The notes: generated by a model from the letters alone, not told the origin. Positions 6,332-14,710 are shown, counted from the first letter of the stretch. The stretch is 32,055 nucleotides of DNA from Candidatus Woesearchaeota archaeon (GCA_016185955.1 JACPMQ010000006.1:1-32055); one strand, 5' to 3'. Numbers and translations: made by a program.

Positions 6332-6866
6332 TTACCTTCCTGACAACAGCTATCCACAATGTTTCAAGGTATCTTGAAGCAGCCCCTAAGGGAGTAATTC
6401 TGCTTAAATTCTTAAATGCTGTTTTAAAATAGATTACGCCCCAATCTTCTACTTCATTTAAAAGCTTATCACTATAACCATTTAATTTATCTAGCTCTTT
6501 ATAGCTTATAATGCCATTAAAGGCATTATTTATGCCGTCTTGTATGCGGCTAAATAATTTGCTTGTAGCGTTATATACTCCATTATAGGCTGAATATACT
6601 GAACTGTAAAAGCTTTCAAAAATTGCATAAAGATTGCTAAAGCCTTTTTCATTACTTTTTGCCTTTTTTGAATAATTTCTGTCATTAAGCTCTTTGTCAA
6701 TTACCTGAGCCATACTTGCCAGCTTTATTTGCTCTGAAATATCTTTAGCATCCTCTGAAGAAAGCTTATTGCCTTGCATAGTTATTTTGCTTTTTTTTGG
6801 TTTTACAAGTTCTGGTTTTTCTCTCTCTAAAAACCTAGTGTCTATAATAGTTTCAAGGCTTATCAT
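6324..6866 (-). CDS. Hypothetical protein, 180 residues, no recognised family
   Basis: I do not recognise this protein. The N-terminal 75 residues are charged and probably helical or disordered (EREKPELVKPKKSK, then SSEDAKDISEQIKLA). The middle is rich in Tyr, Ser and Asn (FESFYSSVYSAYNGVYNATS, about 88-107). The C-terminus ends basic (AVVRKVKV). There is no signal peptide or clear membrane segment. It is transcribed towards tRNA-Cys and is followed, one base out of frame, by a stretch that looks like the end of a GNAT protein. It could be a lineage-specific protein or a fragment of a frameshifted longer gene. Confidence 0.5.
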   Translation of the reverse strand: MISLETIIDTRFLEREKPELVKPKKSKITMQGNKLSSEDAKDISEQIKLASMAQVIDKELNDRNYSKKAKSNEKGFSNLYAIFESFYSSVYSAYNGVYNATSKLFSRIQDGINNAFNGIISYKELDKLNGYSDKLLNEVEDWGVIYFKTAFKNLSRITPLGAASRYLETLWIAVVRKVKV

Positions 6867-6915
6867 AGTGGGAGTTTTAACTATAAAAATTGCGAAGTTT
6901 AAAAATTTATTTGCT

Positions 6916-7710
6916 TCAGCTAACAGAATACAATGGCTGATTGGAAATTTTAACTGTAACTTTATTGCCTGCCTTAAAGGGATATTCTTCGCTTAATGAG
7001 TCTGCAATGATAATGCCTTTTTTTGATTCAAACACAATCTCTATTTTTTCATTTTTGGGCAAAATATCATTAATCAACGCGCATTTTGCAGTAATTTTGC
7101 CGCAATAAGGCTCCCTTACAAGATATTCAAATTTGTCGGATTCTAAAGGCAATGGTATGCCCCCAGCGCTTTTAATCCATGCATTGCTGCCTGCAGCAGT
7201 CGAAATTAAAATGCCGCTGCTCTTCTGCCTCTCAATCTTATCTTTTACATAAATTATGTAGCGTGCAGTATGGTAATCTTTTTCAGATGAAACATAAAAC
7301 TCATTAAGCGCAAGCTCAGGAATTTTTTTATTGCCTATATAGGCTTCTAATCGATAAAGCTTTTTTATTTCATGCTCGTTGCTCAAAATTTTTTTAAGTT
7401 TTTCCTTAAAATCATTTTTAGTGGCAGCTAGAAAAAACCCTTCTTTGCTTTCTGGCTCTGAATTAACTCCTATGATTTGTGTTCTGCCAAAAACAAAATG
7501 AGAAGCCCTTAAAAATGTTCCATCGCCGCCAACTGCAACAACCAAATCTTTATTTTGGAAAAGTTTTTTGCTTAATTTACTCCTTTCGTATGCAACATAC
7601 TTAACACTGCCTTTTACGCCTTTTAGTGCCTTTATAACTGCGTTTAACGCAGACTTTTGCTCATTATTTGTTGGTTTTGCATAAACTAAAATGACATTTT
7701 TTAGTTTCAT
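6916..7710 (-). CDS. nadK: NAD kinase
   Basis: ATP- or polyphosphate-dependent NAD kinase, which makes NADP. The 264-residue protein carries GGDGT at 61-65, GVNSEPES (81-88), LNEF with Asn136-Glu137, and the NAD-binding GILISTAAGSNAW (166-178), all in family order. Length is usual for the short archaeal/bacterial enzymes. A longer frame opens at 7791, but its first 27 residues would be encoded across the promoter; a TATA box 30 bases before the ATG at 7710 supports the shorter, leaderless form. It is divergent from the HAD gene and shares the 81-base promoter region with it. Confidence 0.92.
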   Translation of the reverse strand: MKLKNVILVYAKPTNNEQKSALNAVIKALKGVKGSVKYVAYERSKLSKKLFQNKDLVVAVGGDGTFLRASHFVFGRTQIIGVNSEPESKEGFFLAATKNDFKEKLKKILSNEHEIKKLYRLEAYIGNKKIPELALNEFYVSSEKDYHTARYIIYVKDKIERQKSSGILISTAAGSNAWIKSAGGIPLPLESDKFEYLVREPYCGKITAKCALINDILPKNEKIEIVFESKKGIIIADSLSEEYPFKAGNKVTVKISNQPLYSVS

Positions 7711-7734
7711 GATATAAATATAAAAGTATAGATA

Positions 7735-7745
7735 GTTATATAAAT
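7735..7745. promoter_or_regulatory. Symmetric TATA region for divergent nadK and HAD genes
   Basis: The nearly self-complementary GTTATATAAAT lies between the two divergent genes. On the minus strand it sits about 30 bases before the nadK ATG (7710), right for a leaderless start. On the plus strand it would place transcription near 7767, leaving a 25-base leader with a G-rich ribosome binding site (GGGGG at 7779-7783) before the HAD ATG at 7792. One box may serve both directions; this is inference. Confidence 0.5.
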
Positions 7746-7791
7746 TTTGTTTTAATACATCGATACAAACTGCATTTAGGGGGTAAAACAA

Positions 7792-8634
7792 ATGTCTAAT
7801 AATCTAGTCCACATAGTGAATAATGAATTTTTTAAACAACCGCGCAATATAAGGGCTATTGGATTTGACCTTGATGGCAGCCTTACCAACCTCTATAATC
7901 GTGAGATTCATGGTTTAATATGGGAAAAAATTCTAAATTTTATTCCTGAAGAGCTAAGAAAAAAGCTGAGCAAACATGATTTTGAGCTATTAAATTTTAA
8001 TTCTGATGTAAGTTTGGGATGGTTTCTTGATATGGATTTGGGCTATTTGGTGCTGCCTTCAAGTGACAAGCATATTATTGCTGCAAGAGAAGGAAACGTT
8101 CCATTGGATAGAAGCAAAATACTAAAGGCTTATGGAAATTTAGCCAGTGTTGATATTTCTTTTGGCCCTAACCCAGACCATGACAAGCCAAGATTTTTGC
8201 CGCTTTGCGACGGATTTGCTCTTAAAATTTCAGACTGCTTTGATGTAACAATAACAGAAGCCACAAAGCCTGCATGTTTTTATGCTGGAACTCCCGAAAA
8301 TAAAAATTTATTTGACTGTCTTGCAAATATGGGAGTATCCCAAAAAGAAGTGCTTTACGTAGGAGACAGCTTATACAAAGATAGTGTGCAGGCGCAAGGC
8401 TTCGGATTTTCCACAGTCTTGAAAATGAAGCCGGATCATATAGCTGAAGTAGAGCGCAAGCTTGGAAAATACGCTTCTGTGAAATTTGAAGTAAATGGAG
8501 CGTTCAAAAAGCCTGTAAGCGAAAGAAAAGAAGAAACACCTTTAAAATTAAGCCTTTTCCTATCAGAAATTTATTACCGCGTTCATGCTATTGTTGCTGA
8601 TGTGCAGCATCTAAAGCCTTTAGTTTTATATTAA
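7792..8634 (+). CDS. HAD-superfamily hydrolase, 5'-nucleotidase-like (HAD-IG type)
   Basis: Predicted phosphohydrolase of 280 residues. Motif I is GFDLDGSLT with the nucleophile Asp26 and acid/base Asp28; the late acidic motif is YVGDSLYKD (189-197), and Lys159 is a candidate motif III lysine. The region DMDLGYLVLPSS followed by AAREGNVPLD (80-106) resembles the stretch after the cap in HAD-IG purine 5'-nucleotidases (cN-II-like). The substrate is therefore probably a nucleoside monophosphate, but other phosphate esters are possible. It has its own leader and ribosome binding site. The divergent NAD kinase suggests, without proving, a link to nucleotide metabolism. Confidence 0.75.
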   Translation: MSNNLVHIVNNEFFKQPRNIRAIGFDLDGSLTNLYNREIHGLIWEKILNFIPEELRKKLSKHDFELLNFNSDVSLGWFLDMDLGYLVLPSSDKHIIAAREGNVPLDRSKILKAYGNLASVDISFGPNPDHDKPRFLPLCDGFALKISDCFDVTITEATKPACFYAGTPENKNLFDCLANMGVSQKEVLYVGDSLYKDSVQAQGFGFSTVLKMKPDHIAEVERKLGKYASVKFEVNGAFKKPVSERKEETPLKLSLFLSEIYYRVHAIVADVQHLKPLVLY

Positions 8635-8637
8635 CTA

Positions 8638-9525
8638 TCAGCTTTCCAAAAACTTTATCATATTGACAAGAGCTTCATTTACTTTGCATTCTATGCCGTA
8701 TTTTTTTCCTAAGCTTACAACAGCGCCATTTAAGTAATCAATTTCAGTGTGCTTGCCTTTTAATATATCCTGCTGCATTGAAGAAATATTTTTTGAGTCT
8801 TTAAGCGCTTCATTAATGCTTTTGACAAAATCAATGTCAAAGTTTATGTTATCTTTTTCGGCAACCTTTAAGCATTCTTCTATAATGAGTTTTTTTAACG
8901 TGTCAAGCTTTTTGTCTGCAATAACCCTGTTTTCCACTTTCAATATCGCGCTAACGGGATTAAGAACGCAATTTAATATTAATTTTTTCCATGAATCTTT
9001 TTTTATATCTTCAGAGACATAGCCGTTTAAGCCGCACTTTTTGAACATAGAAGCTAACTCATCGCTTACAGCGCTTTTTTCGCTTTTCTCAATTGCCGTA
9101 TAGCTTACGCTGTTGTATTGCACTGTTCCAGGCTTAAGGAAAGATGCGCCTACATTTGTTATGCCCCTTAATACAATACATTTTTTTCCAACAATCTTCT
9201 TTACAATATTTTCGCTGTCAAGCCCATTTTGCAGGCATAAGATTATAGTATCTTTTTTTATTAGGTTTTTTATATGCATTATAGCATTCTCACTGTCATA
9301 AACTTTTGTTGTTAGCAATATTAAAGTATTCTCTTCTATCTTTTCAACTTTTGTTATGGCTTTTATTTTATAGGTATTTTCTTCCAAGCCTATGATTTTC
9401 AATCCTTGCTTATTTATTTCATCGGCATGCTGCTGCCTTCCAACCAATGTAATATCATTTAATTCAGAAAGCTTTGCGCCATAAAGGCTTCCAATCGCTC
9501 CAGCGCCTAAAACTATTATTTTCAT
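8638..9525 (-). CDS. panE: 2-dehydropantoate 2-reductase (ketopantoate reductase)
   Basis: NADPH-dependent reduction of ketopantoate to pantoate, a step to pantothenate and CoA. The 295-residue protein has the N-terminal Rossmann motif GAGAIGSLYG (7-16), CLQNG (97-101), and the C-terminal catalytic segment SWKKLILNCVLNP (178-190) with the expected lysine at 181 and Asn185. Length and order match the PanE/ApbA family. Its ATG overlaps the leuS stop by four bases (ATGA), so it is translated with leuS. The pairing with leuS has no obvious metabolic meaning. Confidence 0.9.
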   Translation of the reverse strand: MKIIVLGAGAIGSLYGAKLSELNDITLVGRQQHADEINKQGLKIIGLEENTYKIKAITKVEKIEENTLILLTTKVYDSENAIMHIKNLIKKDTIILCLQNGLDSENIVKKIVGKKCIVLRGITNVGASFLKPGTVQYNSVSYTAIEKSEKSAVSDELASMFKKCGLNGYVSEDIKKDSWKKLILNCVLNPVSAILKVENRVIADKKLDTLKKLIIEECLKVAEKDNINFDIDFVKSINEALKDSKNISSMQQDILKGKHTEIDYLNGAVVSLGKKYGIECKVNEALVNMIKFLES

Positions 9526-12233
9526 AAAACTAAAATAGCAACTTTTGCAGGCATTGCCTGCTTTGCCTTTTCCTCATTAGCGTCTTCTTCCTTAACTATC
9601 TCAATGCTGCAATTGAATTCCTGCTTTAACTCGTCTGAAAAATTTTTCAGGAAACTCATTTCTTTTTGCCTATCAACAATTATTTCTGGCATTTTTGTAA
9701 CATGGTTTATAATTTTTGGAACAAGCCTTGAAATTTCCTTCATATAAATTTTTAATTCGGTATTTGCAAATCTCTTTGATAGGTCTGATGCATTCCTTGT
9801 TTTCTCCATTTCTTCCTTTAATTGCTTAACAAAATCGTATTTCCACGCATTCGCGACAAAAATCCTTATTTTTTTCGGGCTGCTTATTTTTGCAAGCTCA
9901 ATTATAGAGTAAATGTCTTTTTTTGTAGCCTCTAAAAACTCCTTAAGCGCTTCAGCTTCCTTGTCTATTTTGCTTTCATCATAGCTTGGCCATTTTTCTA
10001 GTGAAACAAAGCCTTTACAATTAATTTTTTCCCATAACTCCTCTGCAATATGGGGAGTAAAGGGGCTTATAAGCAATATAAGGTTTTTAACGCATTCAGT
10101 AAAAACCTCATTATTTACATCATTATTTTTTCCTTTGTATTTATTGTATTTATACATCTCATTTGTAAATTCCATTATTGAGCCAATTGCAAGATTATAT
10201 CTAAAGCTCTCAATGTTTTCTGTCACATTTTTTATGGTAGCGTGCATCCTGCTTATCACATATCTGTCTTTCTCATTTATCTTAACAGCATGCTTAAAGG
10301 AAATATTGCTTAAATTATCATTTACTAGATTGTAAAATCTATTAAGGAACTTAAATGACGCATGCACTCCCTTGTCGCTCCAATCAAGCTCTTTTTCCGG
10401 AAGCGCTGCAAATAAAATGAAAAATCTTGCTGTATCAGCCCCATATTTATTGGTTATCTCTTCTGGATCAACTACATTTCCTAAGCTTTTGCTCATTTTT
10501 GCGCCATCCTTAATAACCATGCCTTGCGTAAGAAGGCTTGAGAATGGCTCATCAACATCCGTTAAGCCCAAATCCCTTAATGCTTTTGTAAAGAACCTTG
10601 CGTAAAGCAAATGCAAAATTGCATGCTCTATTCCCCCAATATACTGGTCAACTGGCATCCAATATGATGATATTTTCTTGTCAAAAGGAGCCTTTTCATA
10701 CTTTGGAGAGCAATATCTTAAAAAATACCAAGAGCTGTCAACAAATGTATCCATTGTGTCTGTCTCTCTTCTCGCTTTGCCATTGCATTTTGGGCATTTT
10801 GCCTCAACAAATTCCTTGCAAGTTTCTAATGGATTTCCCATTCCTGTGAATTTGCATTTTTCTGGCTTGGGAAGCTTGATTGGAAGCTCTTCATATTTTA
10901 CAGGAACAATATTGCATTTGCTGCAATAAATAATTGGGATAGGAGTGCCCCAATATCTTTGACGAGAAATTAGCCAGTCTCTTATTTTGTAGTTTACCGC
11001 CCTTTTGCCGATTTTTTCTTTTTCCATCCACTCGGCAATTGCCTCAATTGCTCCTTTATTATTTATCCTATTAAATTTGCCGGAATTAACAAGAGTGCCT
11101 TCGTCTACATAAGCTCTTGTCATTTTTTCAGCTTTCAATTCAAATTCGCTTGGAGAAATAACAACTTTTATCTGTATTTTATATTTTTTTGCGAACTCAA
11201 AATCACGCTGGTCATGCGCAGGAACAACCATAACAGCACCTGTACCATACTCCATTAAAACATAATCTGCAACATAAATTGGAATTTCCTCATTATTCGC
11301 AGGATTTATGCAGAGCTTTCCTATGAAAATTCCATTTTTTTCTGTTTCTTCAGAAACCCTTTCTTTCATAGATTTTTTCTTAGTCTCTGCAATAAATTCC
11401 ATGACAGCCTTTTCATATTTTGTGCCTTTAACCAATTCAAAAACCATTGGATGCTCAACTGCAAAAACAAGGGCTGTAACTCCAAAAATAGTGTCGGCTC
11501 TTGTTGTGAATGTGGCAATAGTCTTTTTTGTATCCTTAATTTTGAATTGGATTTCAACGCCATAGCTTTTTCCAATCCAATTATGCTGCATTATTTTAAC
11601 TCTTTCAGGCCAATTTTTAAGCTTGTCAGATTCAAGAAGCTCATCAGCATATTTTGTTATTTTGAAAAACCATTGCTCCAATTCTTTCTCGGCAACTTCA
11701 TTATGGCAGCGCCAGCATTTTCCGTCTTCTACCTGCTCGTTTGCCAAAACAGTGTTGCATGAGCCGCACCAGTTTACTACAGCGTTTTTCCTGTATGCAA
11801 GCCCCTTTTCATAAAATTTGAGAAAAATCCATTGGTTCCATTTATAATAATCCTCTGTGCAGCTTTGTATCTGCCTGCTCCAGTCATAGCTGAAGCCTAT
11901 CTCTTTTTGCTGCTTTTTTATATGGTTGATATTGGTCCAAGTCCATTTTTCAGGATCAATATTATTTTTTATTGCGGCATTTTCTGCTGGAAGCCCAAAA
12001 GCGTCATATCCCATCGGATAAAGAACATTAAAGCCTTTCATCCTTTTGAATCTTGCTAATGCATCCCCTAAAGAATAGTTCCTTAAATGGCCAATATGCA
12101 AGGCAGAGCTTGGATATGGGTACATTTCAAGGCAGTAAAATTTCTTTTTTTTGGCATTTTCTGTGGAATTAAATATGTTTTTTTCTTCCCATTTTTTCTG
12201 CCATTTTTCAGCTATTTTTCTTAAATCTAGCAT
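9522..12233 (-). CDS. leuS: Leucyl-tRNA synthetase, bacterial type
   Basis: Class I synthetase charging tRNA-Leu; 903 residues. Visible parts: HIGH motif as ALHIGHLRNYS (46-49), GYDAFGLPAENAA, first zinc knuckle (CGSC and CWRC), CP1 editing domain with TFTTRADTIFG and MVVPAHDQRDFEFA, a second Cys4 knuckle (CSKC and CPKC), KMSKSLGNVVDP (579-583 for KMSKS), then anticodon-binding and C-terminal domains. These motifs are those of bacterial LeuRS, not the archaeal/eukaryotic type, pointing to old gene transfer or replacement. I chose ATG 12233 over GTG 12254 because a TATA box (12258-12265) lies 28 bases upstream. It overlaps panE by four bases. Confidence 0.95.
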   Translation of the reverse strand: MLDLRKIAEKWQKKWEEKNIFNSTENAKKKKFYCLEMYPYPSSALHIGHLRNYSLGDALARFKRMKGFNVLYPMGYDAFGLPAENAAIKNNIDPEKWTWTNINHIKKQQKEIGFSYDWSRQIQSCTEDYYKWNQWIFLKFYEKGLAYRKNAVVNWCGSCNTVLANEQVEDGKCWRCHNEVAEKELEQWFFKITKYADELLESDKLKNWPERVKIMQHNWIGKSYGVEIQFKIKDTKKTIATFTTRADTIFGVTALVFAVEHPMVFELVKGTKYEKAVMEFIAETKKKSMKERVSEETEKNGIFIGKLCINPANNEEIPIYVADYVLMEYGTGAVMVVPAHDQRDFEFAKKYKIQIKVVISPSEFELKAEKMTRAYVDEGTLVNSGKFNRINNKGAIEAIAEWMEKEKIGKRAVNYKIRDWLISRQRYWGTPIPIIYCSKCNIVPVKYEELPIKLPKPEKCKFTGMGNPLETCKEFVEAKCPKCNGKARRETDTMDTFVDSSWYFLRYCSPKYEKAPFDKKISSYWMPVDQYIGGIEHAILHLLYARFFTKALRDLGLTDVDEPFSSLLTQGMVIKDGAKMSKSLGNVVDPEEITNKYGADTARFFILFAALPEKELDWSDKGVHASFKFLNRFYNLVNDNLSNISFKHAVKINEKDRYVISRMHATIKNVTENIESFRYNLAIGSIMEFTNEMYKYNKYKGKNNDVNNEVFTECVKNLILLISPFTPHIAEELWEKINCKGFVSLEKWPSYDESKIDKEAEALKEFLEATKKDIYSIIELAKISSPKKIRIFVANAWKYDFVKQLKEEMEKTRNASDLSKRFANTELKIYMKEISRLVPKIINHVTKMPEIIVDRQKEMSFLKNFSDELKQEFNCSIEIVKEEDANEEKAKQAMPAKVAILVL

Positions 12234-12257
12234 TTTGTTCAAGAAAAACAGCACCTT

Positions 12258-12265
12258 TTTTATAA
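12258..12265 (-). promoter_or_regulatory. TATA box of leuS
   Basis: TTATAAAA on the minus strand is centred about 28 bases before the leuS ATG at 12233, fitting a leaderless start. It suggests leuS-panE has its own promoter after the rpoN stop. Confidence 0.5.
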
Positions 12266-12290
12266 TTTATTGTTTTAAGAGATAAAAAAA

Positions 12291-12488
12291 TCAGAATTTT
12301 TTGAATTGGGCTACAGTATCTATTAAGTCTACATGCCCTAAGAACATGGCTCTGCAGCAATATCTTTCAAGTCCCAGCTCATCTAAAGCTTTTTTCCTGT
12401 CTTCGCCTTTTTGAAGCTTTTCATTATATTCTTCCCACAAGTGGGCTATTGGCTTTCCACAGCTCCAGCAACGGATTGGTATGATCAT
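12291..12488 (-). CDS. rpoN: DNA-directed RNA polymerase subunit N (Rpb10)
   Basis: Small zinc-binding subunit of archaeal RNA polymerase that joins the D/L assembly platform; 65 residues. The sequence shows IPIRCWSCGKPI with Cys7 and Cys10, and RYCCRAMFLGHVDLID with the Cys-Cys pair, the atypical zinc site of the Rpb10 family. It is the last gene of the ribosomal cluster. A ribosome binding site (AAGGTGA) is present twice upstream because of a short tandem duplication. Confidence 0.96.
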   Translation of the reverse strand: MIIPIRCWSCGKPIAHLWEEYNEKLQKGEDRKKALDELGLERYCCRAMFLGHVDLIDTVAQFKKF

Positions 12489-12495
12489 TTTGTTT

Positions 12496-12526
12496 TCACC
12501 TTGTTATATTCTCACCTTGTTATATT
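12496..12526 (-). repeat. Tandem 15-bp duplication carrying the rpoN ribosome binding site
   Basis: TCACCTTGTTATATT occurs at 12496-12510 and again at 12512-12526 (period 16). On the minus strand each copy reads AACAAGGTGA, so the rpoN start has one well-spaced Shine-Dalgarno (AAGGTGA just before the ATG) and a second copy 16 bases upstream. The TATAT inside each copy could also act as a weak TATA element. Confidence 0.7.
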
Positions 12527-12533
12527 TAACCTT

Positions 12534-12935
12534 TTAACGGTATGACTTCTGAACTTTTGACCTCGCCTGCCCATGCCTATTTGGCTTTGCAGATTCCTTT
12601 CTCCTTACATCCGCAACCAATAGTCCCCTGTCATAATTCAAAAATTCCTCTTTAAGCTTGTCATCTTTTGAAAATTCAACAAGACCTTTTGCAATCGCAA
12701 GCCTGCACGCATCCGTCTGGCTTGAAACGCCTCCGCCAATTACATTTAAGCTTATGTCAACCTTATTTGAGATATCCCCTGCAATAATTAAAGGCTCTCT
12801 TAGCTTCAATCTGTAAAGCTTGGGCTCATAAAAATCCAACAGCTTATTATTAATCTTAACAATGCCCTTTCCTGCTTTTACAGCTGCTCTTGCTATTGCC
12901 TTTTTTCTTTTTCCTGAAGTTAGTATGACTTTCAT
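12534..12935 (-). CDS. rps9: Small ribosomal subunit protein uS9
   Basis: Ribosomal protein uS9 (S9), 133 residues, of the 30S head; its C-terminal tail reaches the P-site. The N-terminus SGKRKKAIARAAVKAGKG, central GGGVSSQTDACRLAIAKGL and basic C-terminal DVRRKESAKPNRHGQARSK ending in SYR are those of the archaeal/eukaryotic form. Its ATG overlaps the uL13 stop by four bases, so the pair is translationally coupled, as in most archaea. Confidence 0.96.
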   Translation of the reverse strand: MKVILTSGKRKKAIARAAVKAGKGIVKINNKLLDFYEPKLYRLKLREPLIIAGDISNKVDISLNVIGGGVSSQTDACRLAIAKGLVEFSKDDKLKEEFLNYDRGLLVADVRRKESAKPNRHGQARSKVQKSYR

Positions 12936-13351
12936 CTTATTTTAGCTCCTATGCGTATGCAGATGTCCTTCACCTTAGTATATTTTAAATTAGGCAGTTT
13001 GCTTACATCAGCGCTTTTTATTGTCTCTGCATTTTTATTTTTAAGAGTTTCCGGAATGCCGACATAGCATTTTATGCTTTTGAAGGCTGCTCTTCCCCTT
13101 TCAGTTTTGTATGGAAGCATCCCTCTTATAGCCCTCTTTACAAACCTATCGGGCATTCTATACACAAAAGGCCCTTTACTGTGAGTGCCTCTCTGCAAAT
13201 AGCCTTCATACACTCCGAAAATTTGGTGCCTGTTGCCAGTAATAACTGCACTTTCACAATTAATTATTTCTATTTTTTCCCCTAATAGCGCTTTTTTTGC
13301 AACAAAGCTGCCCATTCTTCCCAATATAAGGTTGCTTGCGTCTATAATCAT
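12932..13351 (-). CDS. rpl13: Large ribosomal subunit protein uL13
   Basis: Ribosomal protein uL13, 139 residues. It begins MIIDASNLILGRMGSFVAKK and contains VITGNRHQIFGVYEGYLQRG and RAIRGMLPYKTERGRAA, the diagnostic blocks of the archaeal protein. It lies between eL18 and uS9 in the standard archaeal order and overlaps the uS9 start. Confidence 0.96.
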   Translation of the reverse strand: MIIDASNLILGRMGSFVAKKALLGEKIEIINCESAVITGNRHQIFGVYEGYLQRGTHSKGPFVYRMPDRFVKRAIRGMLPYKTERGRAAFKSIKCYVGIPETLKNKNAETIKSADVSKLPNLKYTKVKDICIRIGAKIR

Positions 13352-13386
13352 TTTAATGCTTTAACTTTTTTATGATTTAATTTATT

Positions 13387-13752
13387 TTACCCGATGGTTT
13401 TAATTCTTTTTCCATTCGGCTTTTCCTTGCTTAACTCAAGCAAATCAATTATTTTTGAGCCTGTGCTTTCTATCTTTTCTTTTGCCTGCTGTGAAAACTG
13501 GTAAGCGGAGATTGTAAGCTTATGGCTTAAGTTTCCAGAGCCTAAAACTTTTCCAGGCACTACCACAATATCATTTTCTTTTGTATAGCGGTTTATTCTC
13601 GATAAGTTTACAGATCTTCTCTGCCTTGTTGGCTTTTCTAAATCTATTGCGATGCTTTTCCATAAATTTACAGATTGCTCACTGCTCCTTTTTTTTAATT
13701 CTCCTATTAGCTCCTGAAGCAATGGGTTTGTTGGACCGGTTCTTTTTGTCAT
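13387..13752 (-). CDS. rpl18e: Large ribosomal subunit protein eL18
   Basis: Archaeal/eukaryotic ribosomal protein eL18 (L18e), 121 residues, with no bacterial counterpart. Signature segments are TNPLLQELIGELKKRS near the N-terminus, NLSRINRYTKENDIVVVPG and KVLGSGNLSHKLTISAYQFS. It follows tRNA-Leu and precedes uL13, and is one of the clearest signs that the host is an archaeon. Confidence 0.95.
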   Translation of the reverse strand: MTKRTGPTNPLLQELIGELKKRSSEQSVNLWKSIAIDLEKPTRQRRSVNLSRINRYTKENDIVVVPGKVLGSGNLSHKLTISAYQFSQQAKEKIESTGSKIIDLLELSKEKPNGKRIKTIG

Positions 13753-13804
13753 TTTAACCGTTTAATTTTATTAAATTTATTAACCGTTTTTAATGGATTT
13801 TTAA

Positions 13805-13909
13805 TGCGGAGGACGTGATTCGAACACGCGTACCCACTAAGGGACAAGGCCCTCAACCATACGCTCCATATTTGGATTTGCGCATTTGACCAGGCTCTGC
13901 CACCTCCGC
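13805..13909 (-). tRNA. tRNA-Leu (anticodon GAG) with a non-canonical intron of about 19 bases
   Basis: Class II tRNA on the minus strand, placed between rpoD and eL18. Acceptor GCGGAGG pairs with CCTCCGC, discriminator A73, D-loop with GCCTGGTC, long variable arm TCCCTTAGTGGGTAC, T-arm GCGTG/CACGT. The 105-base gene folds only if about 19 bases are removed between 29 and 30, inside the 5' strand of the anticodon stem: CAA plus GG then pairs with CCTTG and gives loop TTGAGGG, anticodon GAG, and an 86-base product. The intron forms a hairpin (TCCA/TGGA) flanked by GCGC/GCGT pairing and an AAA bulge, a relaxed bulge-helix-bulge. Exact cut sites are uncertain by a base or so. Confidence 0.88.
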
Positions 13910-13915
13910 GCTTGC

Positions 13916-14710
13916 TTATTTCAACTCTTTTATTTCCTCGTTAAATTCATCAAAGGTTTCATTGAAAATATCAATTGATTTGTTTAATATTTCCTTGCAG
14001 CTTAACTGCCCCCAAGATTCGATGTAAAAAATAATGTCATTGTCATATTTTATCTTTACTTCCCCCTTTGAAACTTCCTCAACTACTCCTGCAAGATCAT
14101 ACTTAAAGAGGTTGTCTTTAATTACCTCCAGCTTTCCGTTTTTTATTTCAAATATATTCCCGTGGGTTGCTTCCACAACCTCTTCAGGATTTTTAACATT
14201 GCCTATTTCAATAATCGGCTTATGCTTGTAATAAGCAAGGCATGGGCTCCACTTTGTATGCATTTTGCCCTTTCCCAAAACAGCAGTAGCTTCTAATTCC
14301 AAGGATTGCCCTTTAAGCAACTTCACTATTGGCGTTTTTGGATAAACGGGCTTTATTGCAGGATCAGAGCTTTTAAGCTCAGATGCGTAAACTGTCTCAG
14401 AGCCTTTTGTTGCCTTAAGCGTGATTTTTAGCTGGCATCTTGCGCAGCCAGCGCCTTCACACTTGCATTTTTCAGGAAGATTATATGACTTCAAATCTGT
14501 TTTCAATGAAATCATACCAAGCCTATGGGCAATCATTTCATCATAAAGTATCGAGTTATTTTTCCTGAATTCTACATCCTCAATTGCCATTGTAGGCACT
14601 TCTTCTATCATAATCCTTCTTAATGTATTTGCAAAAGTAGGTGTTGTATCTTTGATTATAAAAGAAAGCTTGCCTTCTTCCCTGCTGTTATTTAAAACCC
14701 TTATTTCCAT
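13916..14710 (-). CDS. rpoD: DNA-directed RNA polymerase subunit D (Rpb3-like)
   Basis: Alpha-like assembly subunit of archaeal RNA polymerase, 264 residues, which dimerises with subunit L and binds N. The N-terminal dimerisation part has FIIKDTTPTFANTLRRIMIEEVPTMAIEDV broken by no gap, followed by DEMIAHRLGMISLKTD. The insert domain holds a Cys cluster CKCEGAGCARC (about residues 82-92), where other archaeal D subunits bind metal or an iron-sulphur cluster; which applies here is unclear. It stands after uS11 with a 14-base gap, as in other archaea. Confidence 0.95.
   Translation of the reverse strand: MEIRVLNNSREEGKLSFIIKDTTPTFANTLRRIMIEEVPTMAIEDVEFRKNNSILYDEMIAHRLGMISLKTDLKSYNLPEKCKCEGAGCARCQLKITLKATKGSETVYASELKSSDPAIKPVYPKTPIVKLLKGQSLELEATAVLGKGKMHTKWSPCLAYYKHKPIIEIGNVKNPEEVVEATHGNIFEIKNGKLEVIKDNLFKYDLAGVVEEVSKGEVKIKYDNDIIFYIESWGQLSCKEILNKSIDIFNETFDEFNEEIKELK

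Noticed and set aside
7711..7791. N-terminal extension of NAD kinase by 27 residues
   Set aside because: The stretch is AT-rich promoter sequence with a TATA box at the right distance from the ATG at 7710.
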